From contig ONII01000011.1 of assembly GCA_900317845.1 (NCBI GenBank), forward strand, positions 218,897 to 282,896: a stretch of DNA of 64,000 bases. Direction: 5' to 3'. This document shows, in pieces, positions 25,371-34,376 of this stretch (positions within the stretch are counted from its first letter, which is position 1; the number at the start of each line of letters is the position of its first letter). The stretch comes from an uncultured Bacteroidales bacterium (GTDB lineage Bacteria > Bacteroidota > Bacteroidia > Bacteroidales > UBA932). The translations under genes were made by a program, and so were the position numbers. The notes beneath the pieces were generated by a model. It was given only the letters and a program-made list of their open reading frames with translations, was not told the DNA's origin and ran no database searches.

Positions 25371-26376
25371 ATCCCGGGCTGGCCCATTCGGTCATGCCGC
25401 CGTCTTCCGTGGCGGAGATGAGGTAGCCTTCCAGGGCGGGGCTGTCCAGGATGAGCTTTTGGGCGGCCTCCAGGCCGGCCACCATGCACCAGGTGGCAAT
25501 GGCGTCTGCCTCTGCGGCGCTCTCCTGTGACACCACCGTTGCACTGAGGAGGTTGTGCTGCACCGGGTAGCCCGTGAGCGGATTCACGGTGTGGGCAAAC
25601 TTTTTCCCTTCCTTGATGTAGAACTTTCTATAATTCCCGGAAGTGACAATGCCGCAGGGCTTTCCCTCCGAGCTCCAGACGCCGTCCAGTTCGTCTGAGG
25701 GCACTTCCGGCTGGTCCACAGGCCTGTCCACTCCAACCGACCAGGGTTTTCCGGAAGGATTGAGGCCGTCGCACCAGATTTCGCCAATGTCCACCAGCAT
25801 GTCCTTGACCCCTATCCGGTAAAGGTACCGGGCGATGACGTCGCAGCTGTAGCCCTGGGCGATGGCGTTGTAGTTGAGCTGCGGGAAGCTGACATCGGCA
25901 GGATCCACTTTCCCATCCTTGACGGGCAGTTCCGCAGGAAGGAGGCGCATGCCGCACCGGTCCTGCAACGCGCGGATTTCTTCTTCTGAGGGGAACTGCT
26001 GCTCCCGGAACCCGAAGCCCCAGGCGTTGAACAGGGGCCCGGCGGCGCAGTCCACCAGCCCGCCGGAGCGTTCCCAATACCGGTAAGCACAGCGGTACAT
26101 ATCCAGAAACAGCGGCGTAGCGGGGACCGCCTCCCCTGCATTGAAGCGCGAAAGCATCGACCTTTTATTATAGCCAGAAAGCGTGGTGTCTATTTGCAAC
26201 AACAGGGACTCTATGCTGTCCCGGATGGTCTCCACCTTCTCCCCTACGCCCTTCGTGTTCAGTTTAACCGTATACGTACCGCCTTGGGCAAAGCCCTGGA
26301 TTTGGACATATCGGCCCTGCGAAGGCGCGCAGGCCATCAGGGCAAGCAGAAGAAAGACGGGCAGGAGTTTTCGCAT
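25354..26376 (-). CDS. apbE: FAD:protein FMN transferase (ApbE)
   Basis: A 340-residue lipoprotein (lipobox ALMAC) that attaches FMN to threonine residues of flavoproteins such as Rnf/Nqr subunits, using FAD and Mg2+. The flavin-binding FNAGEAVPATP, ALNYNAIAQGY-like and GEIWCDG segments and the C-terminal HTVNPLTGYPV motif are visible. The ATG at 26376 gives the lipoprotein signal and lies 20 bases after a TACATTTG box; upstream in-frame starts would cross the promoter. The targets (Rnf or Nqr) are not in this window. Confidence 0.93.
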   Translation of the reverse strand: MRKLLPVFLLLALMACAPSQGRYVQIQGFAQGGTYTVKLNTKGVGEKVETIRDSIESLLLQIDTTLSGYNKRSMLSRFNAGEAVPATPLFLDMYRCAYRYWERSGGLVDCAAGPLFNAWGFGFREQQFPSEEEIRALQDRCGMRLLPAELPVKDGKVDPADVSFPQLNYNAIAQGYSCDVIARYLYRIGVKDMLVDIGEIWCDGLNPSGKPWSVGVDRPVDQPEVPSDELDGVWSSEGKPCGIVTSGNYRKFYIKEGKKFAHTVNPLTGYPVQHNLLSATVVSQESAAEADAIATWCMVAGLEAAQKLILDSPALEGYLISATEDGGMTEWASPGFTLKQ

Positions 26377-26396
26377 TCTTTGGCAAGTATTTTGCA

Positions 26397-26404
26397 CAAA
26401 TGTA
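26397..26404 (-). promoter_or_regulatory. -7 box of apbE
   Basis: TACATTTG on the minus strand, 20 bases before the ATG at 26376. Confidence 0.6.
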
Positions 26405-26446
26405 CAAAAAAATACCGATATTTGCAGGTTAAGACAAGACAAGCCT

Positions 26447-27415
26447 ATGAAAATCAAAATAGCCGCGCTGGCCCTCGCTTTTGCCGCCGTCCTTGGCAGC
26501 GGATGCAAGAAAAACACCACCACCGTCACCACCCCGTCCCTGGGGGGCCTCTGGATGAGTGCACAGCCCCAGTTTGTAGAGTATGGAGAGGAGCAGGAAT
26601 TCCGTGTCTATATTGACGATATCTATGTCTCCGACAACACAGACCCCGGAACGATGGGCGTCTATTGGCAGGTGACGGGTCTTCAGCGGGATACCACCAC
26701 GCGCGATGTCGATAAAAGCAATCCGCCGTTCTACTTTACGCCGGAAAAACAGGGCACCTATACCGTTACGGTGAACTTGTTCGCCCTTAACGGCAAATAC
26801 TACAATGCAACGGCCAGCGTCTCATTCCAGGCCATCGACCCGTATACGGCCATGGACGGCATGGAAGGAACCACGGAGGTAATCTCCTTTGACGACTATG
26901 AGCAGGAGATGTTCACCGCTCCCATCGGCGAGCACACCTGGATGTGCCAGAATCTCTATACGGAGGAGCCTGTCGGGCGTGCCTACCAGGACTGTGATGT
27001 GGTGGAAGACCTTTTTGGCCAGTATTACTCCTGGGAGGAAGCCCAGACCATCTGCCCGGACGGGTGGCGCCTCCCCACCGCAGCGGAATTTGATGAAGAC
27101 CTTGGCACAGATGCCGGAGACCTCATGGTAAAAGCCCGTTTCCTGGATGTAGAGATGTGGCCCTACTGGCCGGAAGTAACCATCACCAACGAAACGCTCT
27201 TCAATGCCATCCCCGTGGGCTACATGGACCTGGCCACTTCTACGCAGGCCCGTGGCTACAAGGAATACGCCGCCTGGTGGACTAGCGACACCATTAAGGA
27301 AGGAGAAGACAATCTGGGTGTTTACCGCTACATTTACTGCGAAGATCCGGAAATCAAAAAAGGCAAGGGAAGCAAACAGTCCCTCGCCCTCAGTGTACGC
27401 TGCGTGAAAGAGTAA
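26447..27415 (+). CDS. FISUMP-domain (Fibrobacter major paralogous) lipoprotein
   Basis: A 322-residue surface lipoprotein with its signal ending at Cys20 (GSGC). An Ig-like or PKD-like region (about 30-135; TYTVTVNLFALNG) is followed by a FISUMP domain (about 165-322) with its characteristic GQYYSWEEA, CPDGWRLPTAAEF and WWTSD segments. This C-type-lectin-like module is abundant in Bacteroidetes and Fibrobacter; its ligand is unknown. The ATG at 26447 follows the pattern of the signal peptide. The stop codon abuts that of the converging lolA-like gene. Confidence 0.8.
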   Translation: MKIKIAALALAFAAVLGSGCKKNTTTVTTPSLGGLWMSAQPQFVEYGEEQEFRVYIDDIYVSDNTDPGTMGVYWQVTGLQRDTTTRDVDKSNPPFYFTPEKQGTYTVTVNLFALNGKYYNATASVSFQAIDPYTAMDGMEGTTEVISFDDYEQEMFTAPIGEHTWMCQNLYTEEPVGRAYQDCDVVEDLFGQYYSWEEAQTICPDGWRLPTAAEFDEDLGTDAGDLMVKARFLDVEMWPYWPEVTITNETLFNAIPVGYMDLATSTQARGYKEYAAWWTSDTIKEGEDNLGVYRYIYCEDPEIKKGKGSKQSLALSVRCVKE

Positions 27416-27943
27416 TTACCGCAGGTCCGTTACAACATAGTCACCGGAAAGCGATTTTTCGTCCAGCGAGAAATCGCTTTTTCCTTTGGGGTCCATGTAC
27501 ACGATGTCTGTCAGGAGGAAACGTGCCCGCGTATCGGTGTCCAAGGTGAGCGTAACATCCAGAAAAGCGTCCCCGGAAGCGTTTACATGCATTTTGTCCA
27601 TGTGCTCTTTATAGGCCCCGACAAACAGGGCGGGGTTGGTGAAAAGGTCCTCTTTCTCAACAGTTTCTATCACCAGCTCCTTGGCTTCCCGGTCCACCGA
27701 CCAACGGGTGCTGCCATTGCTGACGACCTCCAGCCCCAACCCTTCCAGGATATAGGCGTTGCCTTCCAGCGTAACGTCACCATCCGTAACGGGGCTGAAA
27801 TCCGTACCATTTTTTGCGAGCGAGTAAGTATAGTGGAACGTGACCCGATGCCCCTGCACCTTGTCCAGTAAAGGAATGCTGCCCTGCGCCCAGGCGCCAA
27901 GACAGCACATTCCACAAACGATGAGACTAATCAGTTTTTTCAT
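27416..27943 (-). CDS. LolA-like outer-membrane lipoprotein carrier
   Basis: A 175-residue periplasmic protein with a cleavable signal peptide (cut after AWA, about residue 19) and a LolA-like half-barrel: short beta-strand repeats such as ITFHYTY-type and RARFLLTDI. LolA carries lipoproteins from the LolCDE complex to the outer membrane, consistent with the many lipoproteins here and the LolC/E permease at 43351. It overlaps ftsK by 4 bases (ATGA), a gene order common in Bacteroidetes. Sequence similarity is weak, as is usual for this subgroup. Confidence 0.75.
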   Translation of the reverse strand: MKKLISLIVCGMCCLGAWAQGSIPLLDKVQGHRVTFHYTYSLAKNGTDFSPVTDGDVTLEGNAYILEGLGLEVVSNGSTRWSVDREAKELVIETVEKEDLFTNPALFVGAYKEHMDKMHVNASGDAFLDVTLTLDTDTRARFLLTDIVYMDPKGKSDFSLDEKSLSGDYVVTDLR

Positions 27944-30402
27944 TGTTCCGGGTTCATGAAGTGCTGCAGGACCTCGTCCAGCTCTGCCATATCTTTCACC
28001 AGAACCTCACGCGGCTTGGAGCCATTCTGCGGGCCCACAATACCGGCGGCTTCCAGCTGGTCCATTACACGTCCTGCTTTTGCATAACCCATGCCAAGCT
28101 TGCGCTGCAGGTCCGAGGTGGAGCCGCGCTGGTTGAGCACCACGGTGCGGGCGGCTTCCTCGAAGCGGTCGTCCAGCTTGTTCATATCCACCATGCCGCC
28201 ACTGCCTTCCTCCCCTTCCGGTGCCGGAGGTTCCGGCAGGTAATAGGGCGTATTGTAGCTCTTCTGGTAACCGGTTTGCTCTGCGATGGCGTTGGTCAGG
28301 TCCACAATTTCGTCGTTGCCGATGAAGGCGCACTGCACACGCTCCATGTCTATACCGGTGTACAGGAGCATATCGCCGCGGCCGATCAGTTTGTCTGCGC
28401 CCGGCTGGTCCAGGATGGTGGAGGAGTCTATACGGGAGGTAACGCGGAACGCGATACGCATGGGGAAGTTGGCCTTGATAAGACCGGTAATGACGTCTAC
28501 TGTAGGGCGCTGGGTGGCCAGGATGCAGTGCAGACCGGCCGCACGGCCTTTCTGGGCCAGACGGATAACTGAGGTGGTAATCATGCGGGCCTGGGCCTTG
28601 GCTTCCGGCGTACCGCCGCCGGCCATGGTGAGGTCTGCGTACTCATCGATGATCACCACAATGTACGGCATGAAGTGGTGACCTTCGTCCGCACGAAGAT
28701 GATGGTCTTTCCACTTGCTGTTGTACAGTTTGATATTGTTCACATAGGCCTTGGACAGGAGCTCATAGCGGGCATCCATTTCCACGCACAGGGAATTGAG
28801 GATGGCGGCGGCGTCCTTGGCATTTTTGACGATGGCTTTTTCTGCCTCTTCCTGCTCGCTGGCGGCGTTGGGCAGCACGGCCAGGTAATGGTGCAGCAAA
28901 TGGCCGTAGGAGGAGAACTCCACCATCTTGGGGTCTACGAACACGAATTTGAGTTCTGACGGGTGCTTGGAATACAGCAGCGAAGCCACAATCACGTTCA
29001 GGCCCACGGATTTACCCTGTTTGGTGGCGCCGGCCACCAGAAGGTGCGGAGCGTCGGCCAGGTCGAACACTTTCACCTGCTGGGAAATGGTGTAACCGAT
29101 GGCGACCGGCAGTTCTGCCTTGCTGTCACGGAAGGCCGTATCGTTCAGAAGAGCCTTGAGCGGCACGATGGACGATTTGTCATTGGCTACCTCAATGCCC
29201 ACGGAGTCCGACAGGGTGGTGATACGTACGCCCTTGGCGTTGAGAGAGATGCCGATATCTTCCTGGAGCTGCTTGATGGCGGAAATTTTAACACCGGGAG
29301 CGGGATATACCTTATACAGCGTAACGGTGGGGCCTACCACGGCCGTTACGTCGCGCACCTGGATTTTGTAGCTGGCCAGGGTTGCGCGGATCTTGTTGTT
29401 GTTGCGGCTGAGCTCATCCTGCGACACCTCATGGCGGGCGCTGGTATAGTCCCCCAGAATGTCCAGCGAAGGCGTTTTGTACTTGGGCAGGCCATCCGGC
29501 GGATCCAGGCGGTTGTCGATGGGCTTTAACGGTTCCTTCACCTCCTGCTCCAGGGTGTCGTCCGTAACTACGTTCAGGCCGGACTCTCCCTCCTCCTGTG
29601 CCGATTCTTCTACGGGCACTTCCTCCGCCGCCGCGGGATCCTCTGCTTCCTTTTCCGGCTTGGGGGCACGTTTGAACAGGCTCCGGCGGGGTTTCTTTTC
29701 CTCTACAGGGGCGGCATCTGTGGTCTCAGTGGTAACAAAGGACAGCGCCGGGGCAGGCTCTGCAGTGAGAGCCGTATCCGCGGCCGCCACTTCCGGTTCT
29801 GCCGTAGGAGCCTCTTCCCCTTCTCCGGCAGCGGGACGTTTTCCCATCAGAAGCGCTGCAAAACGGGCGCTCATGCAATAGAACCAGAAAGCGAGGAGGC
29901 CAAGGAGGAGGGCACAAGTAATGATTTCTCCCAGTTTGGAAACCAACAGGCCCACCACAGCAGCGCCGGCACGCCCCCCAAGACCGCCGATGAAGGCGTA
30001 TTCCCACTGGGTGAGCATTCCCACCATGGCCAGTATCCAGGAAAGGATGAAGGTGAGCGAAAAGCAGCCATAGAACCACTTTTTGAGGCGGATGGGGCTT
30101 TCCTTCCACAGGAGCTTTACGCACCAAGCCATCAGGAAAGCCAGGATGCAGAAAGCGGCCAGGCCAAAACTCTCCGTTACCAGGAAATGGCCCAGGGAAA
30201 GGCCGGAGGATGCCGCCGCATTCTGGATGGCAGGGTCTGCCGCCGTGAGCGCGCTCTGGTCCTGTTTCCAGGTGAACAGATAGGAAATCACCGACACGGC
30301 CACCGTGAGGGTGAGAATAAGCACAAGGAAGATACCCGCATAGCGGATACCTGTCTGTTTGCGTTCCGAAAGGCCGTTCCAGTACTTGGTGACAGGATTC
30401 AT
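27940..30402 (-). CDS. ftsK: DNA translocase FtsK
   Basis: An 820-residue septal DNA pump that segregates chromosome termini and activates XerCD at dif. Four N-terminal transmembrane helices (about 20-185) are followed by an acidic, proline-rich linker (about 190-320). The RecA-like motor has Walker A (GATKQGKS) and Walker B (IVVIIDEYADL). The C-terminal gamma winged helix (about 755-820; TSDLQRKLGMGYAKA) reads KOPS-type sites. It overlaps both neighbours by 4 bases, indicating translational coupling with DUF4290 and lolA. Confidence 0.96.
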   Translation of the reverse strand: MNPVTKYWNGLSERKQTGIRYAGIFLVLILTLTVAVSVISYLFTWKQDQSALTAADPAIQNAAASSGLSLGHFLVTESFGLAAFCILAFLMAWCVKLLWKESPIRLKKWFYGCFSLTFILSWILAMVGMLTQWEYAFIGGLGGRAGAAVVGLLVSKLGEIITCALLLGLLAFWFYCMSARFAALLMGKRPAAGEGEEAPTAEPEVAAADTALTAEPAPALSFVTTETTDAAPVEEKKPRRSLFKRAPKPEKEAEDPAAAEEVPVEESAQEEGESGLNVVTDDTLEQEVKEPLKPIDNRLDPPDGLPKYKTPSLDILGDYTSARHEVSQDELSRNNNKIRATLASYKIQVRDVTAVVGPTVTLYKVYPAPGVKISAIKQLQEDIGISLNAKGVRITTLSDSVGIEVANDKSSIVPLKALLNDTAFRDSKAELPVAIGYTISQQVKVFDLADAPHLLVAGATKQGKSVGLNVIVASLLYSKHPSELKFVFVDPKMVEFSSYGHLLHHYLAVLPNAASEQEEAEKAIVKNAKDAAAILNSLCVEMDARYELLSKAYVNNIKLYNSKWKDHHLRADEGHHFMPYIVVIIDEYADLTMAGGGTPEAKAQARMITTSVIRLAQKGRAAGLHCILATQRPTVDVITGLIKANFPMRIAFRVTSRIDSSTILDQPGADKLIGRGDMLLYTGIDMERVQCAFIGNDEIVDLTNAIAEQTGYQKSYNTPYYLPEPPAPEGEEGSGGMVDMNKLDDRFEEAARTVVLNQRGSTSDLQRKLGMGYAKAGRVMDQLEAAGIVGPQNGSKPREVLVKDMAELDEVLQHFMNPEQ

Positions 30403-31067
30403 TTCTTCTTGTTTTTGCTGCGATAGTTCCGGTTGAACTTGCCGCCCTTGTTGTTCTGGAAGCCCAGATTCATGCCGGGCCGGTTGAAGGAAGCATCGGC
30501 CGATATTTTTGTAAGTTCCAGTCCTTCAGGCACTTTTACCTTTCCGCCGGAGAGGCGCTCAATGTCCTGGAAGATGGTTTCATCGGCCACCGTATCCTTG
30601 TTCCAGATAAGGTACTGCTGGCGCATATAGATGGCCAGGGACCTGATCATGGCGGTTTTCACCTCCCCTTCCGGTTCGCTGGCAATGAGGTTCAGGATGC
30701 TCTCGATATTGCGGCCGTAATGACGGGCGCGAATGGGCTTGGTGTTCAGGGGAATGGGATCCGGTTTGCTATTCACGAACTCCGGTACCGGAGCGGGATA
30801 CGGGGAATCGATATCCAGATCGTATCCGGCAATCATATACAGATGGTCCCAGAGCTTCTGGGCCCAGTTTTCCTGCTGATGCACCTGCGGATTCAGGCTT
30901 TCCATGACCTTGACCACGGCCTGGGCCTGCTCCGTGCGCTTGGCACGATCCGGGATTTGTTTGAGTTGTTCTACCATCTGGAGCACATTGCGACCGTATT
31001 CCGGCATTTGCAACTTCTCCACTTCCGTATTGTAATAAAGCTTTATGGTGTTTTCACTTGCTTCCAT
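30399..31067 (-). CDS. DUF4290 family protein
   Basis: A 222-residue cytoplasmic protein of a family restricted to Bacteroidetes and without known function. The central part is helical with conserved stretches MPEYGRNVLQMVEQ and HYGRNIESIL, two similar 'YGRN' units; the C-terminus is very basic (NYRSKNKKK) and may touch nucleic acid or membrane. It overlaps ftsK by 4 bases and follows addA by 17, so it sits within a DNA-repair and segregation operon. A role alongside FtsK is inference from position only. Confidence 0.82.
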   Translation of the reverse strand: MEASENTIKLYYNTEVEKLQMPEYGRNVLQMVEQLKQIPDRAKRTEQAQAVVKVMESLNPQVHQQENWAQKLWDHLYMIAGYDLDIDSPYPAPVPEFVNSKPDPIPLNTKPIRARHYGRNIESILNLIASEPEGEVKTAMIRSLAIYMRQQYLIWNKDTVADETIFQDIERLSGGKVKVPEGLELTKISADASFNRPGMNLGFQNNKGGKFNRNYRSKNKKK

Positions 31068-31084
31068 AGACGCACATTCTCTAA

Positions 31085-34051
31085 TTAACCGACCACAAAG
31101 ATAGTGAAATTATCGTCTAAATACCAAAGGTATCCGCTAACTTTTTCGTAGCCCAGCTTCTTGTATAACTGCATGTAACGCTGTACCTGCCGGACGTAAC
31201 TATCCTTTTGTGTGCCAAATTTATAATCGATGACTTCCACCGAACCGTCGGCCTTGCACACAACGCGGTCCGGGCGGTATTCCCGGCCGTCCGGAGCCAG
31301 GATGGCCGCCTCCCTCCAGACGCGGTTCCCAGGAGCAAACCAGGCTTTATCCTCCACGCTGCGCAGCCGCTCCTGCAGGAAAGAGAGCGTAGCCGCCTGC
31401 TCCCGCAAGGGTAGTTCCCCGTCCTGCACCGCCGCCGCAACTGCCGACGGAAGGTCTGCGGCCGTGTCCATGCGGGCCAGGATACCGTGCAGTACATTGC
31501 CGCGGATACGGCGGCTGGCTTCCATGCCCGTGCTGCCGTCGGCGCCAAAATAGTCTGCCGCTTCCGGGCTCACTTTCAGGCGCTTACCGCTATTTGCCGG
31601 GTACGACGGATAGCCCATGCGGAGCTGTCCTGCACCTTCCTCTTCCCGCTTGAGCGAGCCCAGCGGATAGGGCTTCCCGGCATCAAACGTACTGCCCCCC
31701 ACAAACGCGTACAGCAGCTGCGACAGATTCTTCCAGCCGTCGGACTTTTGCGGCGGCGGAGAGGCAATCACCTTGAGGCCGTATTTGGCACGGGTAAGCG
31801 CCACGTAAAAGACATTGATATTGTCGATGGCTTCCAGCCGGCGCTCCCGCTGATAGTCCGCCTCAAAGAGGGAATCGGCGGAACGCTCGTCCAGGTTTAC
31901 CCGGTACACGCCGTCCGCATCCTTGGCCAGCGCCGTGCCCTCCACCGCCGGTTTGCACCAATAGGAAGAGGCTTTGTACAGCGTTACTTTTTCTGCAAAA
32001 GGCACAATCACAAAGGGAAATTCCAGGCCTTTAGACTTGTGGATGGTCATTACGCGCACCGAATGGCCGCTTTGGGGCGAGGCAATCTTGGGGTTGGCCT
32101 CTTCCCAGCTGCGCAGGAAGGCGTTCAGGTTGTTGCCGCCGGTGGCTGTCCAGTCCTGCAGATAATCCATAAACGACTGGATATAAGGGATTTCTGCATC
32201 AAAAGTTTCCGGGGCCGATGCCTGCAAGTCCCTTAGCAGGCCCTCCGCCAAATCCGGCAGCGAATGGTAATGCTGAGGGATTTGCACATCCATGGACCGG
32301 GCCAGATAACCGGCCACGGTGGGACGCTCCGTTTCCACAGGCGCATCCAGGAGCGAGAGCTGGGACACCAGCCGGCGCACAGTAACGGAAGTTTTCACAA
32401 AGAGGGAATCGTCCGAAACCACCGGGATGCCGTTTTCCACCAAAAGGGCCGCCACCGCAGCGCCTTCTGCGTTGCCGCGCACCAGGATGGCCACATCTTC
32501 CCACTCCCCACCCCGTTCTTTGACCTGCTCAAGCGTTTGCAGGATTTCGTCCATCTGATCCTGGACGAAACGCACTTCCACCGAGCCCGGCTCCGGGTCC
32601 GGGAAGCAGGGCTGCTGGGCAACATCGGCATAGAGTTCCTGCAGGTTCAGCTGCGCTGCCGCGTACGTGAAAAAGTCATTGTTGAACGTGACGATGGCTT
32701 TGCAGGTGCGGAAGTTTTTGTCCAGGTTGGCCTTTTGCACCTGCGCGAATTCCTGCTCCAGGCGGCTGCCAAGCAGGGTCCAGTCTCCACCGCGCCAGCG
32801 GTAGATGCTCTGTTTGACATCGCCCACCACCAGCGAGTCATAGCCACTGCTGTTGCTGTTTTGCAACAGCGGACGGAAGTTTTCCCACTGGATGTCCGCC
32901 GTGTCCTGGAATTCGTCCAGGAGAAAGTCTTCGTAACGCACGCCCAGTTTCTCGTAGATGAACGGGGTGTCCGTTCCGTCGATGATGCCCCGCAGGATGG
33001 TATTGCTGTCGTCAATAGACAGCACGTTTTTCTCTTTTTGGATGTCCGTAAGGGCGGTGCGAAGTTCGCTCACGACGCCCAGGCCATAGAGTTGACTTAA
33101 AAGCGTTTGCGCGGTGACATAGACCTTATAGGGCTGCCCCCACAAGGACAGGAACGCCTGCAACGGGCCGTCCAATATACCCTCTACCCGCTGCCGCAAG
33201 GCTTGCTTGCTTTTGGCAAACCACAACTCCGGGTCCGGCGCTTTGGACAGGAAACTGTCTGTGGGCTTTTTGATGGGAGCTTTGGGATCCAGATAATTGT
33301 ACAGGGCTTTGAGGAAGCCGCGGTTACTCTCTTCCGGCGCAACGGCCGCCTGCTGCAGCACATCCAGGCAGGCCTGGGCGGCCTCTGAGAGCTGTTTGAG
33401 GAAGGTCGATATTACTTCCCGGCAGGTAGTGCGGAGTGCTTCCAGTTTTTCCCGCGGAAAGTTTCCCTCCCCTTCCGGCAGGCTTTGCAGGCTTTTGGCG
33501 ACCTCCTCCAGGCGGCCCTCCAGCGAGAATTTGCCGCGCTGCTCCAAGTCTTCCTGGACGCTGCGGGTGAGCCATTCCAGCAGGGTGCGGTCGCTTTCCG
33601 AGAGATTGTCCAGTACGCGGTCCACCCCTTCCTGCACCAACGCATCCCGGTCCAGCTGGACCTGATAGGTGGAGAACTGGCCGATTTCCCGCGAGAACGC
33701 GCGCAGGGTTTGCTGGAAGAAACGGTCAATCGTGGATACCGCAAAGGCGGAATAGTCGTGCAGGATGCCCGTGAGCTGCTGCTGCGCCCGCTTTTGCAGG
33801 CTGGTCTTGTCCAGCTTGAGTTCTTGCACAAAATAGTCCTTGTAGGGAGACGCCTCCGGATTACTGGCCAACACGTAGAGTTCCTGCAGGATACGGCGTT
33901 TCATCTCGTCCGTGGCCTTGTTGGTGAACGTTACGGCCAGCACGTGCCTGTATGCATCCGGTTTCTCACTCTGCAGAATGAGCCGGATGTATTCCCTTGC
34001 CAGGTTGTATGTTTTGCCGGAACCCGCCGACGCTTTCAGAATCTTGATCAT
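31085..34051 (-). CDS. UvrD-type helicase-nuclease (AddA/RecB-like)
   Basis: A 988-residue superfamily-1 helicase with a C-terminal PD-(D/E)XK nuclease. Walker A SAGSGKTY lies at residues 8-15, the DEFQDT Walker B/motif II near 375, then SIYRWRGGD and, further on, VMTIHKSKGLEFPFV. The nuclease signature is YRPDRVVC...VEVIDYKFG near residues 930-955. It is the likely motor subunit acting with the AddB-like protein at 10381-13209. It heads the operon with DUF4290, ftsK and lolA. Its -7 box lies 7 bases from the ATG. Confidence 0.88.
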   Translation of the reverse strand: MIKILKASAGSGKTYNLAREYIRLILQSEKPDAYRHVLAVTFTNKATDEMKRRILQELYVLASNPEASPYKDYFVQELKLDKTSLQKRAQQQLTGILHDYSAFAVSTIDRFFQQTLRAFSREIGQFSTYQVQLDRDALVQEGVDRVLDNLSESDRTLLEWLTRSVQEDLEQRGKFSLEGRLEEVAKSLQSLPEGEGNFPREKLEALRTTCREVISTFLKQLSEAAQACLDVLQQAAVAPEESNRGFLKALYNYLDPKAPIKKPTDSFLSKAPDPELWFAKSKQALRQRVEGILDGPLQAFLSLWGQPYKVYVTAQTLLSQLYGLGVVSELRTALTDIQKEKNVLSIDDSNTILRGIIDGTDTPFIYEKLGVRYEDFLLDEFQDTADIQWENFRPLLQNSNSSGYDSLVVGDVKQSIYRWRGGDWTLLGSRLEQEFAQVQKANLDKNFRTCKAIVTFNNDFFTYAAAQLNLQELYADVAQQPCFPDPEPGSVEVRFVQDQMDEILQTLEQVKERGGEWEDVAILVRGNAEGAAVAALLVENGIPVVSDDSLFVKTSVTVRRLVSQLSLLDAPVETERPTVAGYLARSMDVQIPQHYHSLPDLAEGLLRDLQASAPETFDAEIPYIQSFMDYLQDWTATGGNNLNAFLRSWEEANPKIASPQSGHSVRVMTIHKSKGLEFPFVIVPFAEKVTLYKASSYWCKPAVEGTALAKDADGVYRVNLDERSADSLFEADYQRERRLEAIDNINVFYVALTRAKYGLKVIASPPPQKSDGWKNLSQLLYAFVGGSTFDAGKPYPLGSLKREEEGAGQLRMGYPSYPANSGKRLKVSPEAADYFGADGSTGMEASRRIRGNVLHGILARMDTAADLPSAVAAAVQDGELPLREQAATLSFLQERLRSVEDKAWFAPGNRVWREAAILAPDGREYRPDRVVCKADGSVEVIDYKFGTQKDSYVRQVQRYMQLYKKLGYEKVSGYLWYLDDNFTIFVVG

Positions 34052-34058
34052 ACTCTTA

Positions 34059-34066
34059 CAAAGGTA
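34059..34066 (-). promoter_or_regulatory. -7 box of the addA-DUF4290-ftsK-lolA operon
   Basis: TACCTTTG on the minus strand, 7 bases before the ATG at 34051; predicts a leaderless operon mRNA. Confidence 0.65.
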
Positions 34067-34091
34067 TGTATTTTCCGGCTCTGGTGCAACA

Positions 34092-34121
34092 AAAAAAGAC
34101 GCCCGTTTTGGACGTCTTTTT

Positions 34122-34122
<1 letters not shown>
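34092..34122 (-). terminator. Intrinsic terminator of the tRNA-Lys pair
   Basis: A 10-bp perfect stem (AAAAAAGACG with CGTCTTTTTT, 34092-34101 and 34113-34122) plus a T-run on the minus strand. It begins exactly at the encoded CCA end of tRNA-Lys(CTT). Confidence 0.85.
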
Positions 34123-34197
<75 letters not shown>

Positions 34198-34222
34198 ATT
34201 CAGACTGGTGTTTTGTCTTTTG

Positions 34223-34295
34223 TGACCCGTTCGGGGCTCGAACCCGAGACCCCAACATTAAAAGTGTTGTGCTCTACCAACTGAGCTAACGAGTC
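34223..34295 (-). tRNA. tRNA-Lys (anticodon TTT)
   Basis: Acceptor GACTCGT/ACGGGTC with one G-U pair, anticodon loop CTTTTAA giving TTT. CCA is not encoded (discriminator A is followed by CAA). It is the first of two lysine isoacceptors 25 bases apart that share a promoter and terminator. Confidence 0.95.
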
Positions 34296-34310
34296 TCCTG
34301 TTTTGCGATT

Positions 34311-34335
34311 TCCCGTAAACGGGATTGCAAAGGTA
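34311..34335 (-). promoter_or_regulatory. Promoter of the tRNA-Lys pair
   Basis: TACCTTTG on the minus strand (34328-34335), followed by a short palindrome TCCCGT-AA-ACGGGA (34311-34324) at the expected transcript start. Confidence 0.6.
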
Positions 34336-34376
34336 GTAACTTTTTTGGAATCCGCAATACTTTTTTTAAAAAATTT

